NCBI GenBank assembly: GCA_029959085.1
Contig: JARWIR010000008.1
Span: 9,362,001-9,426,000 of the forward strand
Direction of reading: 5' to 3'
DNA from: Nemophila menziesii
Lineage: Eukaryota > Streptophyta > Magnoliopsida > Boraginales > Hydrophyllaceae
Length of the DNA stretch: 64,000 nt
A program made the translations under genes and the position numbers. Position 1 is the first letter of the stretch. The number at the start of each line of letters is the position of its first letter. The notes below the pieces were generated by a model, which ran no database searches, was not told the DNA's origin, and saw only the letters and a list, made by a program, of their open reading frames with translations. This document shows positions 22,093 to 32,560 of this stretch, piece after piece.

Positions 22093-23940
22093 ATGCATGG
22101 GTCCCGAAGTCAAAATTTTTATCAAGAAGGTTCGAGCTATCAATTACAAGCTCCACCACAACCCATGCATAATCCACAAAAAGAAGCCATAACCAAGATC
22201 GAAAGAATGATGGATAATTTATTGATTCTGGTTCAAAATTCTATACAGCTCAACAATGAAACATCCGTGGAGCAAGCTGCAAAAATGGAAGCCTTGGAGA
22301 CACAAGTCACTCAAGTGACCAATTCTTCTCTAAAATTCCAACAAGAGTTTCCACCGTTAATCTGAAGTGTAATAGAAGAACAGGTTCAACAAGCACTTCC
22401 GTCTCACCCTTTTGAAAGTATAAATTATTTGGAAAACATGGTAGATCAAAATGCGGCAAAGATAGATTCTAATACAACCTTAATACGTTCTATGCACCAA
22501 AAATATCAAGCAATGGAGCAAAGATTAACGGACCTCACTACGATCAATCAACAGTTACAACAAGAATTACATAAGAAACTGGGTTATAGCAATGTTGGAT
22601 TCGAAATTTCAATCGTAGAAGAACCAACCAATCTTAGCTTAGAAGAAGTAATTGTTAAAGATCAAATTGCGAAGGAGGTTGATCCAGAATTCAAGCATGT
22701 GGAAGAAGAAAAAGAAACTGATAAAGAAGAGACAACCGCACAAAAGGTGCAAAAAGAAGAAGACAAGGCGGAGACACCGCCTACACATCCGTTACTATCA
22801 CCAACTTATCTACAAAGAATTACATATCCTAGTGGTGATACTAAATCTGAAACGTCAAGTCCAGAAAAAACCATTGTTCCTATACTCGAAGTCCCATACA
22901 TGCAAACTGACCTAGGTAAAAAATTTGATGACGAGGCCACTGAAATCGATAGCGAGGTTTGGTTTGACATTGTTGAAGAGTTCAGCCTTCAAGAAGAGGA
23001 GGAAGTGGAATCACCACAAGTTCCACTTAATGAACTAGATATTCCGAGAAGGGAAAAACAAAGCACGCTATGCATAGAGGACATAATCGCATATAAAGAG
23101 CCTACATCACCGATAGTCTGCAATGAAGATCTGTCCAAGAAGAGTGAAAGTGTAGAAGTTGAGATCGAGAATAGGAACCGTACTAAAGAAAGCTTGACAA
23201 CCATTCCAAAGAAGCTACCACAAAAGATGCAAGATCTTGGAGCTTTATATCTCCAAATTAATATAGGTGGTAATTTCAAAGCTAAAGCGATGTGTGACTT
23301 GGGTTCAGGAAGGAATATCATGCCCAAGAATCTGTTCGAGAAGTTAGGCATGGGAGATGCCAAAAGAAAAGATATTGATTTGCTGCTCCTAGATAATTCA
23401 ACGATAAAGCCATGGGAGTCATTGAAGACGTGCTTGTCCAAGTAGGTACTTTAACTATACCTACAAATTTTGTTATCCTTGATAGCATTGCAGGTCAACA
23501 TGTTCTATTGATACTTGGACGCCCATTCTTGGCGACAAGTCACATCATAATTGATATTCATAGGGGAACCGTGACGTTCCGAATGGGAAAAGAATCTAAA
23601 ACATTCCACTTGGTGGATGAAAAGCATGAGGAATCACGTATAGAAAAAGCCCCGACACTCCGAGTTGTGACAAAAGAAATTAAAAATAAAGTCCACAATA
23701 AACCCGTGAAGGAGAGAATCGGAAGCGAGTTTGGGCTTGGTGACATGGTTGCATGGAAAAGCCCCCAAACAAGAGAATAGACCACGGGGATTCAAGGATT
23801 CGTGGATGGGTCCTTTTGTAGTTACAAGAGTTATTTCGTCAAAACGGATTGAAATACAAGCTAAGAAGGGTCACAAACTTCGGATAGTAGATGAGCATAA
23901 CCTAACCAGTTGTTGGGGAGGTTATGTACACAGGCCTTGA
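22093..23940 (+). pseudogene. Element C residual Gag-protease-integrase-tail gene
   Basis: One reading frame runs from ATG 22093 through an in-frame TGA at 22363-22365 to 23445. It encodes a Gln-rich start, long heptad-like helices (about 22160-22600), then a Glu/Lys/Pro-rich linker, LPQKMQDLGALYLQIN and a protease motif CDLGSGRNIMP, where the usual DLGAS is DLGSG. A one-base shift near 23415 leads to VIEDVLVQVGTLTIP, LILGRPFLATSHIIIDI (23412-23780). A further shift leads to GPFVVTRVISSKRIEIQ and VDEHNLT (23731-23940), which is the end of integrase. About 2.5 kb of pol is therefore missing between protease and integrase tail. The Gag capsid and zinc knuckle are also missing. Confidence 0.82.
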
Positions 23941-24163
23941 TCGAGGTAACTCGTCTAACTTTGAAAGACGTTAAACAAAAGTGCCCTTTGGGAGACATCC
24001 CATAGTAATTTTTATGTTTTTACGTTTTTAATTTATGTTTAGTTTAGTTGTTTTTAGTTGATAATGCATATTTGAGAAAGGTATTAGTGTTTTTGGTGTG
24101 TAGGAATTGGAGAAATCGAGTTAGGGAAGCGAGGAAATTTTTCGGAGCGAAGAAAAGCCCTAC

Positions 24164-24540
24164 GCGGACTACCCCCGCGGTGTACCCCTATACCGCAGGG
24201 ATGGTCCGCGAGGTAAAAACCCGTACCATGGGTTGCACCGCGGGTCTTATCCAGAACCGAGAAATTTCGACCCCGCGGACTACCCCCGTGCACCGCACCA
24301 TGGTCCGCACGTAAAAAACACGTGCCACGGGGTAGTTCCACGGGTATTTTGACGAAGAAGGCGCGGGGTACCCCTGCGGTGTACCCCTTAGTCCGTGCCA
24401 TGGTCCGCAGAGCCAAAACGCGTACCACGGGGTCCTACCACGTGTATCATCCAGAAGGTCAAAATTATCGAGCATCAGATTTTGCGGTGTACCCCGCGGT
24501 ATACCCATGGTCCGCAGGGATGGTCCGCACAAGCCGCCAG
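24164..24540. repeat. GC-rich palindromic block, element C
   Basis: Repeats of GCGGTGTACCCC, GGTATACC, ACCATGGTCCGC and CCGCGG over about 375 bp, in a region otherwise AT-rich. It lies between the integrase end and a TATA box, as in A and B. Open frames on both strands here are products of the GC-rich repeat. Confidence 0.7.
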
Positions 24541-24566
24541 AGAGAGAAAGAAACGGGATTCAAGTG

Positions 24567-24574
24567 TATAAAAG
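24567..24574 (+). promoter_or_regulatory. Internal TATA box of element C
   Basis: TATAAAAG at the 3' edge of the GC-rich block, followed by a C/T/A-rich leader of about 120 nt (one ATG at 24581-24583) and then an ATG in CACCATGA context (24699). Position matches elements A and B. Activity is inferred. Confidence 0.4.
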
Positions 24575-24698
24575 AGGTATAATGCTTATTATTCCGAATT
24601 TACTAAACTTCAAGCCTCTCTTTCTTCTCCAAACCTCTCCCAACTCCATTAAAGCTCATAAAAACCTTCACCCAACATCAAAACAACACCAAATCACC

Positions 24699-24977
24699 AT
24701 GAATTCTCATCCAAATCCTTCCCTACATCATTACAAAGAAGATTCAAGCACCCAAATCATATCAAAACACCTAGAATCCAAGAATCAAAACCATGAATTT
24801 CAAAATCTTTTCCCAAAATTCATTAAACCCATATCATCAAAGCTTGATTCAATCATACCCACATGGAGAATTGTCTTCCTAACACCTTTCCTAACCAAAA
24901 TAAAGCTTGTTTCACCTATGATCATGTTACAAATTTCAAGAGTGTTTAAAGCTTTGAGTTGGGGTCAAAAGAGATGA
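24699..24977 (+). CDS. Element C small post-pol ORF (92 aa), unknown
   Basis: Starts at ATG 24699 (MNSHPNPSLHHYKEDSS), the first ATG in good context after the internal TATA box; the same frame is open further upstream into the GC-rich block. The protein is His/Asn/Ser-rich at the start and becomes hydrophobic near the end (IVFLTPFLTKIKLVSPMIML), which could be one membrane segment. It does not resemble the third ORF of elements A and B although it occupies the same slot. I do not recognise it, and translation is uncertain. Confidence 0.3.
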   Translation: MNSHPNPSLHHYKEDSSTQIISKHLESKNQNHEFQNLFPKFIKPISSKLDSIIPTWRIVFLTPFLTKIKLVSPMIMLQISRVFKALSWGQKR

Positions 24978-25558
24978 TGAAGAGAATAGAGAAATTATCA
25001 AGTGTTATGGGATATGAAGAATCAAAGTAAGGTATTGGGTAAGTTCTAGATGAAATCAATTGAGATGGGTAATAGTTTGGGAATATATTACAAGATAATT
25101 GGAGTCAAGCAATTAGAGAGGAACCGGTTTTTGGTGGATTCAAATCCTAAAAAGCAAGCAATTGTAATTAGGGAGCAGAAGATGCCAATACCTCTTCTAA
25201 TCAAAGATTTCTATATCAAAGATGTATAAAAGATTCTGGAACGCTAGTAGCTTTGTCCAAAACATGTTCCTGGATGAACACTGTCACATGAGAAAGTATT
25301 AAAGAACAGAATTGGAAGAAGATTAACAAGAGATTTCTAGAGTGTGATTGATTGGGATGGAGCATAAGAAGATGTAAGGGAAAGAGAAATTGGTGATAAT
25401 AGAAATTTACATACATGAAAGCACTGCACCCTATTCTGGGTATTGATCAGGCGAGGTAAATAGCCTCGAAGAGTATGTTTTCTTTCTCCCTTACCTTTTC
25501 TTTATGTGCAAAATCTGTAAAATTTTAATTTTCTTTTATTTTATTTTTTAGTCTTTTC

Positions 25559-25600
25559 GAGTCGTGGGGACACGGCTCATTTTTGAGTTGGGGGTGTGGG
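25559..25600 (+). other. Element C internal hairpin and PPT-like tract
   Basis: GAGTCGTG-GGGA-CACGGCTC (25559-25578) makes an 8-bp stem with one G-U pair, followed by TTTTTGAGTTGGGGGTGTGG. It is the counterpart of 3930-3992 and 14480-14532. The change from CACGACTC to CACGGCTC keeps pairing in RNA. Confidence 0.65.
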
Positions 25601-27024
25601 GATTCGTTGTCTCTCATCTCCATTTTTCTATCTTTAGGTAAAATTAATTTTTTTTTTGAAGGTTTAGATGTATGTAGAGTGTGTTTAATAGCTTGAAAGC
25701 ATAAACTCAGTAAGTTAATGATAGAAAGTAGTATGTTTAAGAGCTATTTTATTTTGTATGCTTTGAGTATTTGCAGGAAAACACACGTTGATAGTAAAGA
25801 AAAGATTAGTGAGCAATGCGATAGAAAGTATGTTCGATCTCAGGGAACCTTGAGAAGTGTGTAGGCCGTGAGATCCAATCTAGTGACAAACCCATTTGAT
25901 GAAAGTGCTAAAGGTAAGAAAATAACGATTACATAGTGTAGGAAGTGATTAAGGCGGTTCTTTCATATTTGAGCCTTTGAAGCCTTTTTATACCTTCTCA
26001 CCTTGTTATTTTTGATTTTATATGCTATATCCTTCTCAGCCCCTTCTAGCCTTTCTAAAGCCTTTTTATTGAAACACGTTATAAGCCATATCCCTTTAGA
26101 TTATAGGACTTTTCCATATGACCCGCACTCGGATCGCGATGCATAGACAGTTGTTTTAGAGCTTGAGTTTGGGGTGGTGGGTCCACCATTATGGGAATTG
26201 TTAGTGGGTTGGAATTTTTGAGCTTATTAATTGTGCTTTGTGCTTTATAGTGATGATGTTTCACAGATTTGTATTGTAACCCTTTGCCGGGGTAATAGTG
26301 AATGAAAAAGAAGCTACGAGCTAATTTTGCCAACAAGGGCATTAAAAGAAAAAATATATATATATGAGAAAATTAGTGTGATATCTTAACATAAAAAGAG
26401 AGTCATAGCTATAGAAAAGAAATTGATTTGAAAAGAAAAGAAAATATATATATTCGGACCGGCAAAGTGGAATTTTTATGTGACATCTTATTCTTTAATT
26501 GGGTTATTGGGGATGCTATGCATCAAGAAATCATTGGGTTGAGTGAGAAACGTTTTATGAGAGTAACTCAAGCTCTAGGACGATTCGTTGATGGCTAGTG
26601 AGGAGAGAGCCAAAAGCTCACTCTAAATTATCCAAATATACTTATCATACCGTCCCTAAGCCTACATTACAACCTTAAAGACCTTTTGATTCTTTGCTAT
26701 GTAATTGAGAAGTGATTGAGCCAATAGAGAGTAGTTAAATGGATCTTTGGACACTAGTGAAGTTCGATGAACAATCTATAGCTTCCTTGGTGAACTGAGT
26801 AAAGTTCCTCTCCTTCTTACATTGCAAAGCTAATCTAATCTTGAATTCAAGCCGTGTTGACTGTGGATATGAGAAGTGTACATGTATGTAGTTTATAAAT
26901 ATTATTACATGAAATTTTCTGAGTAGTTGCTTCGAGTCTAATCTCCATATTCTTCTATCTTCTGTCTTCGGTGCTTAATTGACCTAGGTGTGTATTTAGA
27001 GACTTCCCTTTGTTTTTATTTTTA
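25601..27024 (+). other. Element C 3' noncoding region
   Basis: No supportable ORF. Conserved blocks shared with A, B and E include AAAACACACGTTGATAGTAAAG (25778-25799; similar at 52028-52049), a third G-rich tract TTGAGTTTGGGGTGGTGGG (26164-26182), GTAACCCTTTGCCGGGGTAA (26277-26296) and GAGAGAGCCAAAAGCTCAC (about 26603-26621). Confidence 0.7.
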
Positions 27025-27060
27025 TTGTATCGGGACGATACAACTTTGAGTTGGGGGTCT
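27025..27060 (+). other. Element C 3' PPT and adjoining stem-loop
   Basis: TTGTATCG-GGA-CGATACAA (27025-27043) is a perfect 8-bp stem with a 3-nt loop. CTTTGAGTTGGGGGTCT follows and the LTR starts at 27061. Confidence 0.85.
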
Positions 27061-28555
27061 TGATATCTCGTCATTTGTGATAGATTTATATTAGGATGAG
27101 ACATCATTTTTAGTGATTTAGAAGTCATTATAGTCGATTTTCTTGAGAAATAGTGCACTTTCCTATTTTGAGTCTTGATTTAGTAAAATAATATTTATAG
27201 AACATATTGGGTTTAATTATTTATTTAGTGTGAAGCTTTAAAGATAATTATGGAGATTAATTAGATTCCAAGTCAAAGACTACAAGATATGGAAAGAGAT
27301 AGACATGGTAATTGGAGATAAGCAAATAAAAGCTAAAAACATGGAAAAGGAAAAGCTGCCTTAAACCTGAATTTCTGCACCTACGACCACAAATCAGCTT
27401 ATATCTCAAGAACGGTGAGGAATATGGAGAAACGGTCAAGAGCAAAGTCAAATATCTTTCCGAGACGATGAATTTAGTGTACTCATACGCGTCAAACGGA
27501 TGAGTATTGAAGCTGCTAGGACCAAAAGAAAAACGGGCCTGGTTGCATGTTTTTAGGGTTACGAATTTGAGTTGGGCTTGGAGTCCACTACTTAATTCTC
27601 CTTCAAGAAAACGAATTAGGTCTTCCTAAACACCTATAAATACACCCTTAAACCATTGTAAACATGTCCTTGCTCAGTTTCAAGCTTAGGCCTAGTCCTT
27701 ACTTGTATTTTCTCACTTTTAAACAATAGCTTAGTCCTTTAGTTAGATATTCATCCTTAGAATCAAGCTATTCATTCAAGAATCAAGTTGACCTGTAGAG
27801 GAAGACAAGAAGAAGAAGATTGGAGACTGACAACTCTTCTTCTACATCTCACCTTCTCTATATTTAGAGTAATTAGCTATAGATCTATTCTCAACCATAT
27901 TTCTAAGCTTTTATTCTGTAAGTTTACTTTTAATTGTTGGATTATTATTTTGTCTTTAAATACTATTTGTTATTTTAATTGATTAAGCTTGGCGTATATT
28001 GTTATTATGTGTTTTGACTTATTTCCCTAGATCTGATCAATCTTAGGATTAATCTTAGTTATTGACAACACCACATAATCGTCTAATTTAACTAGATAGC
28101 CATTAAGGTTTAATTTAATCACCAATAATTACTTAGGAATCCCTAGTAGTGGAGAGGTTGCTCCTAAGCCTAGAAAAGGCTAGGTAGAATTTCGAATCCT
28201 GGTTAATATATACTGCTTAATGTGACAGGTTAGAATAACAATTTAGTAATAGACTCATAATATTAATCCTAATTTATTTGACTTACTTCCATATTTATTT
28301 ATTTGTATTATTTATTTATTCGCATTAGATAGTTATTCATCTTTTTATATTTTTATCTAAAACATCAAAATTCATCTACGCTTGTTAAATATAAGTAGAT
28401 CTAACGGATTAAATCCCTGCGAACGAACTTGACTTATCATTAAAACTTGCAAACGATCTGTGATACTTGCAGTGAGTTCCGTGGTTCTCAAGGGTGTGTG
28501 CTCTTTATTATTATCTTTATTTATCTATTATTTTATCACACCTTTGCCCCGACCA
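27061..28555 (+). repeat. Element C 3' LTR
   Basis: Starts TGATATCTCGTC and ends TTTGCCCCGACCA, with TATAAATA at 27635-27642. Same length as the 5' LTR. A clean junction into element A's gag follows the target duplication GATAC. Confidence 0.95.
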
Positions 28556-28560
28556 GATAC

Positions 28561-29402
28561 GAACGAAATCAAAGCCGGATTATTAATCCACTTCACCCAC
28601 AAATGGTTTCTTTCTCCATGACTAGGACATGGAGTTATTGTGTGTATTTGATTTACCTAAGTTATGAAACTACTCAGTGAATGTGATTGTTCTTGTAATT
28701 CGTTGAGATGTTGGCTCGATTCTTTGATCCTTGGAGCTTCTAAGGTATCTTCTTCTTTTTCTGATTCTAACAACCAACTTCTCTCAGTTTCAAGGACTCT
28801 TTCCATGATGATACGAGCATTCTATGGATCTAATAACACAAAACTCCCATCTCCTAAGTTATTTACCTTTGCTTTGGACTCACTATTGAGTCCTCCATAG
28901 AACATGGTCAATGGATATTCAGGCAAGGAGACGTGGAATGAATACCTTGCTTTCTTTTCGATAAAACGTAACCATGCTTCACCAAAACTTTCCCATTCTT
29001 GCATAAATTGTTCTAACTGCAACATATCTTTCAAGCGTCTACTCATCGGATAGAATCGATCTAGGAATTATGCTTGGAGTTGATCCCAGTCTGGAATTGA
29101 ATCAGGTTGTTGGTAGTAATACCAATCGCTTGCACTTCCGGTTAAAAGAACTGGAACATAACGTAATACATGTGTTCCTGTGTAACACCTTTGATGATAT
29201 ACGAATCACATATTTGCATGAATTTTTTAATATAACGAAGAGGATCCTGACGTGCAGCACCACTAAATCGGCCATAACTCAAAAATTGTTCAATCATGCA
29301 TGGATCATACCTGAATTTAGTGGCTTGGATTTCTGGAGTGTGGAATCCTCTAGGTTGCACTCTAAATGAGATGGGAAGATCAAGATTTCTCGGACTTGCC
29401 AT
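28561..29402 (-). pseudogene. gag: Element A Gag N-terminal part, right of element C
   Basis: Starts at ATG 29402 (MASPRNLDLPISFRVQPRG), 99 nt after the PBS. FSGAARQDPLRYIKKFMQIC is Gag core, and QEWESFGEAWLRFIEKK (29046-28822) follows after a break. Near 28590-28640 the zinc knuckle is recognisable but decayed: CPSHG and HLWVKW replace the CxxC and HxxxxC pattern, so two metal ligands are lost. The gene then runs into element C. Confidence 0.78.
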
Positions 29403-29500
29403 CTGAATAACCTGAAATACACAAAACTAAAAACAAAAGCGTAAACTAGAACTAACTGAAATAAAATCACTAAATAAATGCACAAGGACTAACGATGTAG

Positions 29501-29518
29501 TCCTCAAGAGCGGCGCCA
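29501..29518 (-). other. Element A primer binding site
   Basis: On the minus strand TGGCGCCGCTCTTGAGGA, 6 nt from the LTR. It is the Athila-type site with more changes from the tRNA-Asp complement than in B or C, consistent with greater age. Confidence 0.7.
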
Positions 29519-29524
29519 AAAACA

Positions 29525-30618
29525 TGGTGTTGGTTAGTGCATGATAAAATAATAATAAATTAATAATAAATTAGAGATGCAACTAACACCCTAACCAAGC
29601 ACGTTACTCATTGCAAGTATCACAGAACGTACGCAAGTTTTAATGATAAATAGATTTTATCCTTAGAGACTACGAAATTTAGGAGAACTTATGCAATATA
29701 AAGTGAAAATAAGAAAGCTAGAAGAATAATACGCATGAAAGAAAAGACTCTGAAATATTTATTTGGTTTTTAAAGACTCTAAACAATTAATTAAATAAAA
29801 TAAGGACAGAAAAATAAATAAAGAGAAAGAAGTAGTATGAGAGTTTAGCTCGAGATCTAGCAAGTAATCCGGACTAGCCTTGTGTTATAACCTATTTATG
29901 TAAGGGAGAATTGTGTGATATGCAATAGCCAGGATTCTATATTCCTCCTAACCCCCTTCCGGGTGGACTTAGGTGGCGACCTAAAAATTATTAGGGGACT
30001 TGTTTAAGGGGACCCTGTGCAATATCAGTGGTTAATCTCAAACCCTAATGACTATCTAGTTAGGCAAGCCCTTATGGATCACTAACGCATACTAGGCGTT
30101 TATATGGTGTTTCAATAATTAGACACCCCTTCTAGGTGGCCATCTAACCACTATTAAGGTAATCCTATATGGTGTACATCGCAAGAACTACAGACAATAA
30201 ATCAAAGCACATAAAATCAGAGATAACAACACTAATTTCGATTGAATGAAAAATACATCCTAAATTAAAATAGATATAAACAAGTCTACGGTTCATACCC
30301 ATATGCTAATCTCAAGCTAAATATAATTTGTTCATACTAGAGAAAGAAAGAAAATAAATTACAAAATTGAAGAATTGGAAAGGCGTGAATGGTTGTCCAA
30401 CTCCTTATGGTCTTCTCTTCTCTTGATGTAGCTTTCTCTTGATATTTTGATGATTAAGGACTGGCTAAGGATGATTTCTCTAAGGTATGAATGAATATAT
30501 ATATAGGCCCTTGGTTGAAATTAGGAGTAATCCCCAAGTTAAGGAATCCTGATCTTACCAAAATTCGTATTCCTAACTTGTAGGAAGGGATTAACCTTAG
30601 TAGATATTTGGTGGGTCC
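29525..30618 (-). repeat. Element A 5' LTR, truncated
   Basis: The plus text starts TGGTGTTGGTTAG. It shares GCAAGTATCACAG and GTTTTAATGATAA with the reverse of element C's LTR, and CCGGGTGGACTTAGG (about 29959) with related LTRs. Minus-strand TATATATA lies near 30499-30514. The U3 end that would match 1-288 is missing: at 30619 another LTR-like sequence begins. Confidence 0.75.
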
Positions 30619-31020
30619 TGGTGTGCTATAAAAGTAAATACGAACCACAATACTGCAAGTGTACGGTTGTCTAAGTAATACTCCGAATCAACACGGAAAT
30701 GAAGTAAAAGAATCCAATTATATAGAAATAAGATTTAAAATTATTCAAAATTAAAGAAGCAAAAATCCTATTGCATAGATTGCTAAAAACAAATCGATCA
30801 ACAAAGGAAGGCGTAGTTGAGCAATGGTGGAGTAAGCTATCAAAGTAGTTGTGGAGAAAATGGTCAAGCATCATAAGCGGCATGTAAGAGTATGAAGGTG
30901 AAAATATCGTAAGATAACGGAGGTAAACGGGAAAGAAGTGAAAAGTTGGAGAAGTAAATGAGAGAATAGTGTTCACCCACTTGCAAAGGAAGCAAAGGTA
31001 CTTACGAACCAACATTCACT
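30619..31020 (-). repeat. LTR fragment of another Athila-like element
   Basis: Plus text TGGTGTGCTATAAAAG, then CTGCAAGTGTACGGTTGTC and TAAGTAATACTCCG, which resembles the first 150 bp of element B's LTR but is too diverged to be the same family. The right end is indistinct. The 114-codon minus frame here (31015-30671) is in the LTR and not supported as a gene. Confidence 0.5.
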
Positions 31021-31184
31021 GTTGGTGCCTTGGCTACATGTATGGTCTCTCTATCAACCTTTGAAGACAAATCCATATGAAGAGATACAATTTACTGAGT
31101 GCACCCTAGACATCCATCACCTACACTATTGTTTTAGAACGACATACCATGCATATCCACCTCAGTTAACCTATCTAAAGATTT

Positions 31185-31520
31185 TCAAGCTACCATGACT
31201 TGGGCTTCATTCTTTTGGGACGATTTCAGCTCCTGGACCAGCTCCTGGACCTGAGCCAAGCGTCTTGATGATTCCTTCACGAGTTGAGCAAACTTAGCTT
31301 GGTTTTCCAGTTTCATCTTGAGAAGTTTCCATACCTCTGGATGATAGATTCTAGTAATATTATATAGGGAGAATAAATTATTCATATCATCTTTCAACTT
31401 CATAGAGTTGATGTTCAAGTTGTAGACTTCAGAACAAGCTTTAGTCTTCTCCTTATGAGTACGATTGACCTCGGTAAGGTTGGCATTCAAGCCGACAAGG
31501 AAGATATGAATGCGTATCAA
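31185..31520 (-). pseudogene. Coiled-coil ORF fragment in retroelement debris
   Basis: A 111-codon frame with long charged helix character (KEKTKACSEVYNLNINSMKL, LVKESSRRLAQVQELVQELK), predicted coiled coil by heptad spacing. Its first residues may not be the true start. It lies next to other decayed retroelement sequence and resembles the helical N-terminal ORFs found in some plant Ty3/gypsy elements, but I cannot place it in a family. Confidence 0.3.
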
Positions 31521-32560
31521 ACAGTCAAAAAAGGAAAGTAAGACATATTGTAAGAAAAAATCTCAAGAAACTCATGGAATCAATTATGTATCTTGACAAA
31601 GTACACACTTATTTGAGATCAAGTGGCCACGTAGCAACGTCCTCAAGAACATGATGTCCCTATAAGAGTGACAAGAGCCCCATTAACTGGAACATAACTC
31701 GAGGAACTATTAACGACAGGAGTTGAGGAATCCTTGGGGCCAACCAAGGTCCCTGAGTTGGAGGGTATATCATGAGAGAACCACTGCCTTTTGTCTCGAC
31801 AAGCAACGCCAATCTACGCATTCTTTACTTCTTAGGCATGTCCTATGTTAATATTGGCTGAGGTCTAAAAGGTCAAACTTGTGGAAAAGAGCGCAGCGAC
31901 GGAGGGGAATCCCACTTAGATTTCTTTGAAGAATCCGTATCCAGATGTCGCTTTAAGTTAGACTACATTTTCATTGTTTATAAGGAAAAGAGTAAGAGAA
32001 GGGTCTATAGAGAGAAAGGCAAGTATCTTTGAAGAAAGGTAATATAAATGGATAACAATATGTGACAAAATCATTGAGTATATATAGTAAAACATATGTA
32101 GATTCATCTTCTCGAGGCAATAATAGCCTGACCCCTCGATTCATACCTGACGACACACGTGGTTCATCAAAAAAGCTGTAGTAATCATGACCCCTTACCA
32201 ATCTCATGACGACACATATCTCATGGTTTCAAATGACTGACGTGTAACCATCACCTCGACAAAATAGCTCGGGACATATGAACTCTTTAGCTAGATTTTT
32301 GGGAAATCGGCGAGACCTCCATTCGAGTTCAACAGGGGTTTCGATAGGCTCGGTTGTTGTGTTGCGTCTTCGATTAAACTGTCGAGACCCGCCTCCCTTA
32401 GAAGTCACACCCGGCTTAGCACATGAATCGAGCCCAAGGAGTTCCAAATAAATCAATTAGACACTCGATGACTAACCTCTTGGACACTTCCTTGGGAATA
32501 CAACAAACACCCAACCAGGTATACATGGTTTTTCTTTTCTATAAATACAAATAGCATGAT
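31521..32560 (-). other. Degraded retroelement-like sequence
   Basis: The minus strand shows a possible TATATATA near 32079-32088 and, about 130 nt downstream at 31950, a readable SNLKRHLDTDSSKKSKWDSP soon followed by a stop. This may be the 5' end of a retroelement ORF after an LTR. No paired LTR is visible. Two frames of about 75 codons (31971-32456) are not recognised. Confidence 0.25.

Larger units (their letters stand above)
20445..28555 (+). mobile_element. Element C: young non-autonomous Athila-lineage element
   Basis: 8.1 kb on the plus strand, inserted in element A's gag. The target duplication GATAC (20440-20444 and 28556-28560) is perfect, and both LTRs are 1495 bp. I count about 31 differences between them (about 2%), so the insertion is relatively recent. 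Inside are a PBS, a Gag remnant joined to a protease-like domain, the tail of integrase, a GC-rich block, a TATA box, a small ORF, hairpins and a PPT. The Gag core, RT, RNase H and integrase catalytic core are absent. It must have been moved by proteins from another element; its LTR resembles element A's, so a relative of A is a candidate. Confidence 0.92.
1..30618 (-). mobile_element. Element A: outer Athila-lineage Ty3/gypsy element, nested and defective
   Basis: This old LTR retrotransposon is read on the minus strand. Its pieces are recovered by skipping two younger insertions (792-13637 and 20445-28555). In transcription order they are a truncated 5' LTR (29525-30618), a PBS, gag (29402 to 28561, then 20444 to about 19735), protease, RT/RNase H, integrase (to 16052), a GC-rich block, a TATA box, a third ORF, a 3' noncoding region (14570-13638, then 791-289), and a partial 3' LTR running off the left edge. 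The lineage is assigned from LPPK-x(2)-DPGSF and CDLGASI before the protease, VFMD in RT, and the TGGCGCC primer site. All reading frames are broken. Boundaries are clear except the 5' LTR right end, where a different LTR-like sequence begins. Confidence 0.85.

Noticed and set aside
22989..23441. 150-codon minus-strand frame
   Set aside because: Antisense shadow of the protease-region frame of element C.
24048..24582. Overlapping 85-115-codon frames with Arg/Thr/Pro-rich repeats in element C
   Set aside because: Composition effect of the GC-rich repeat, present on both strands at once.
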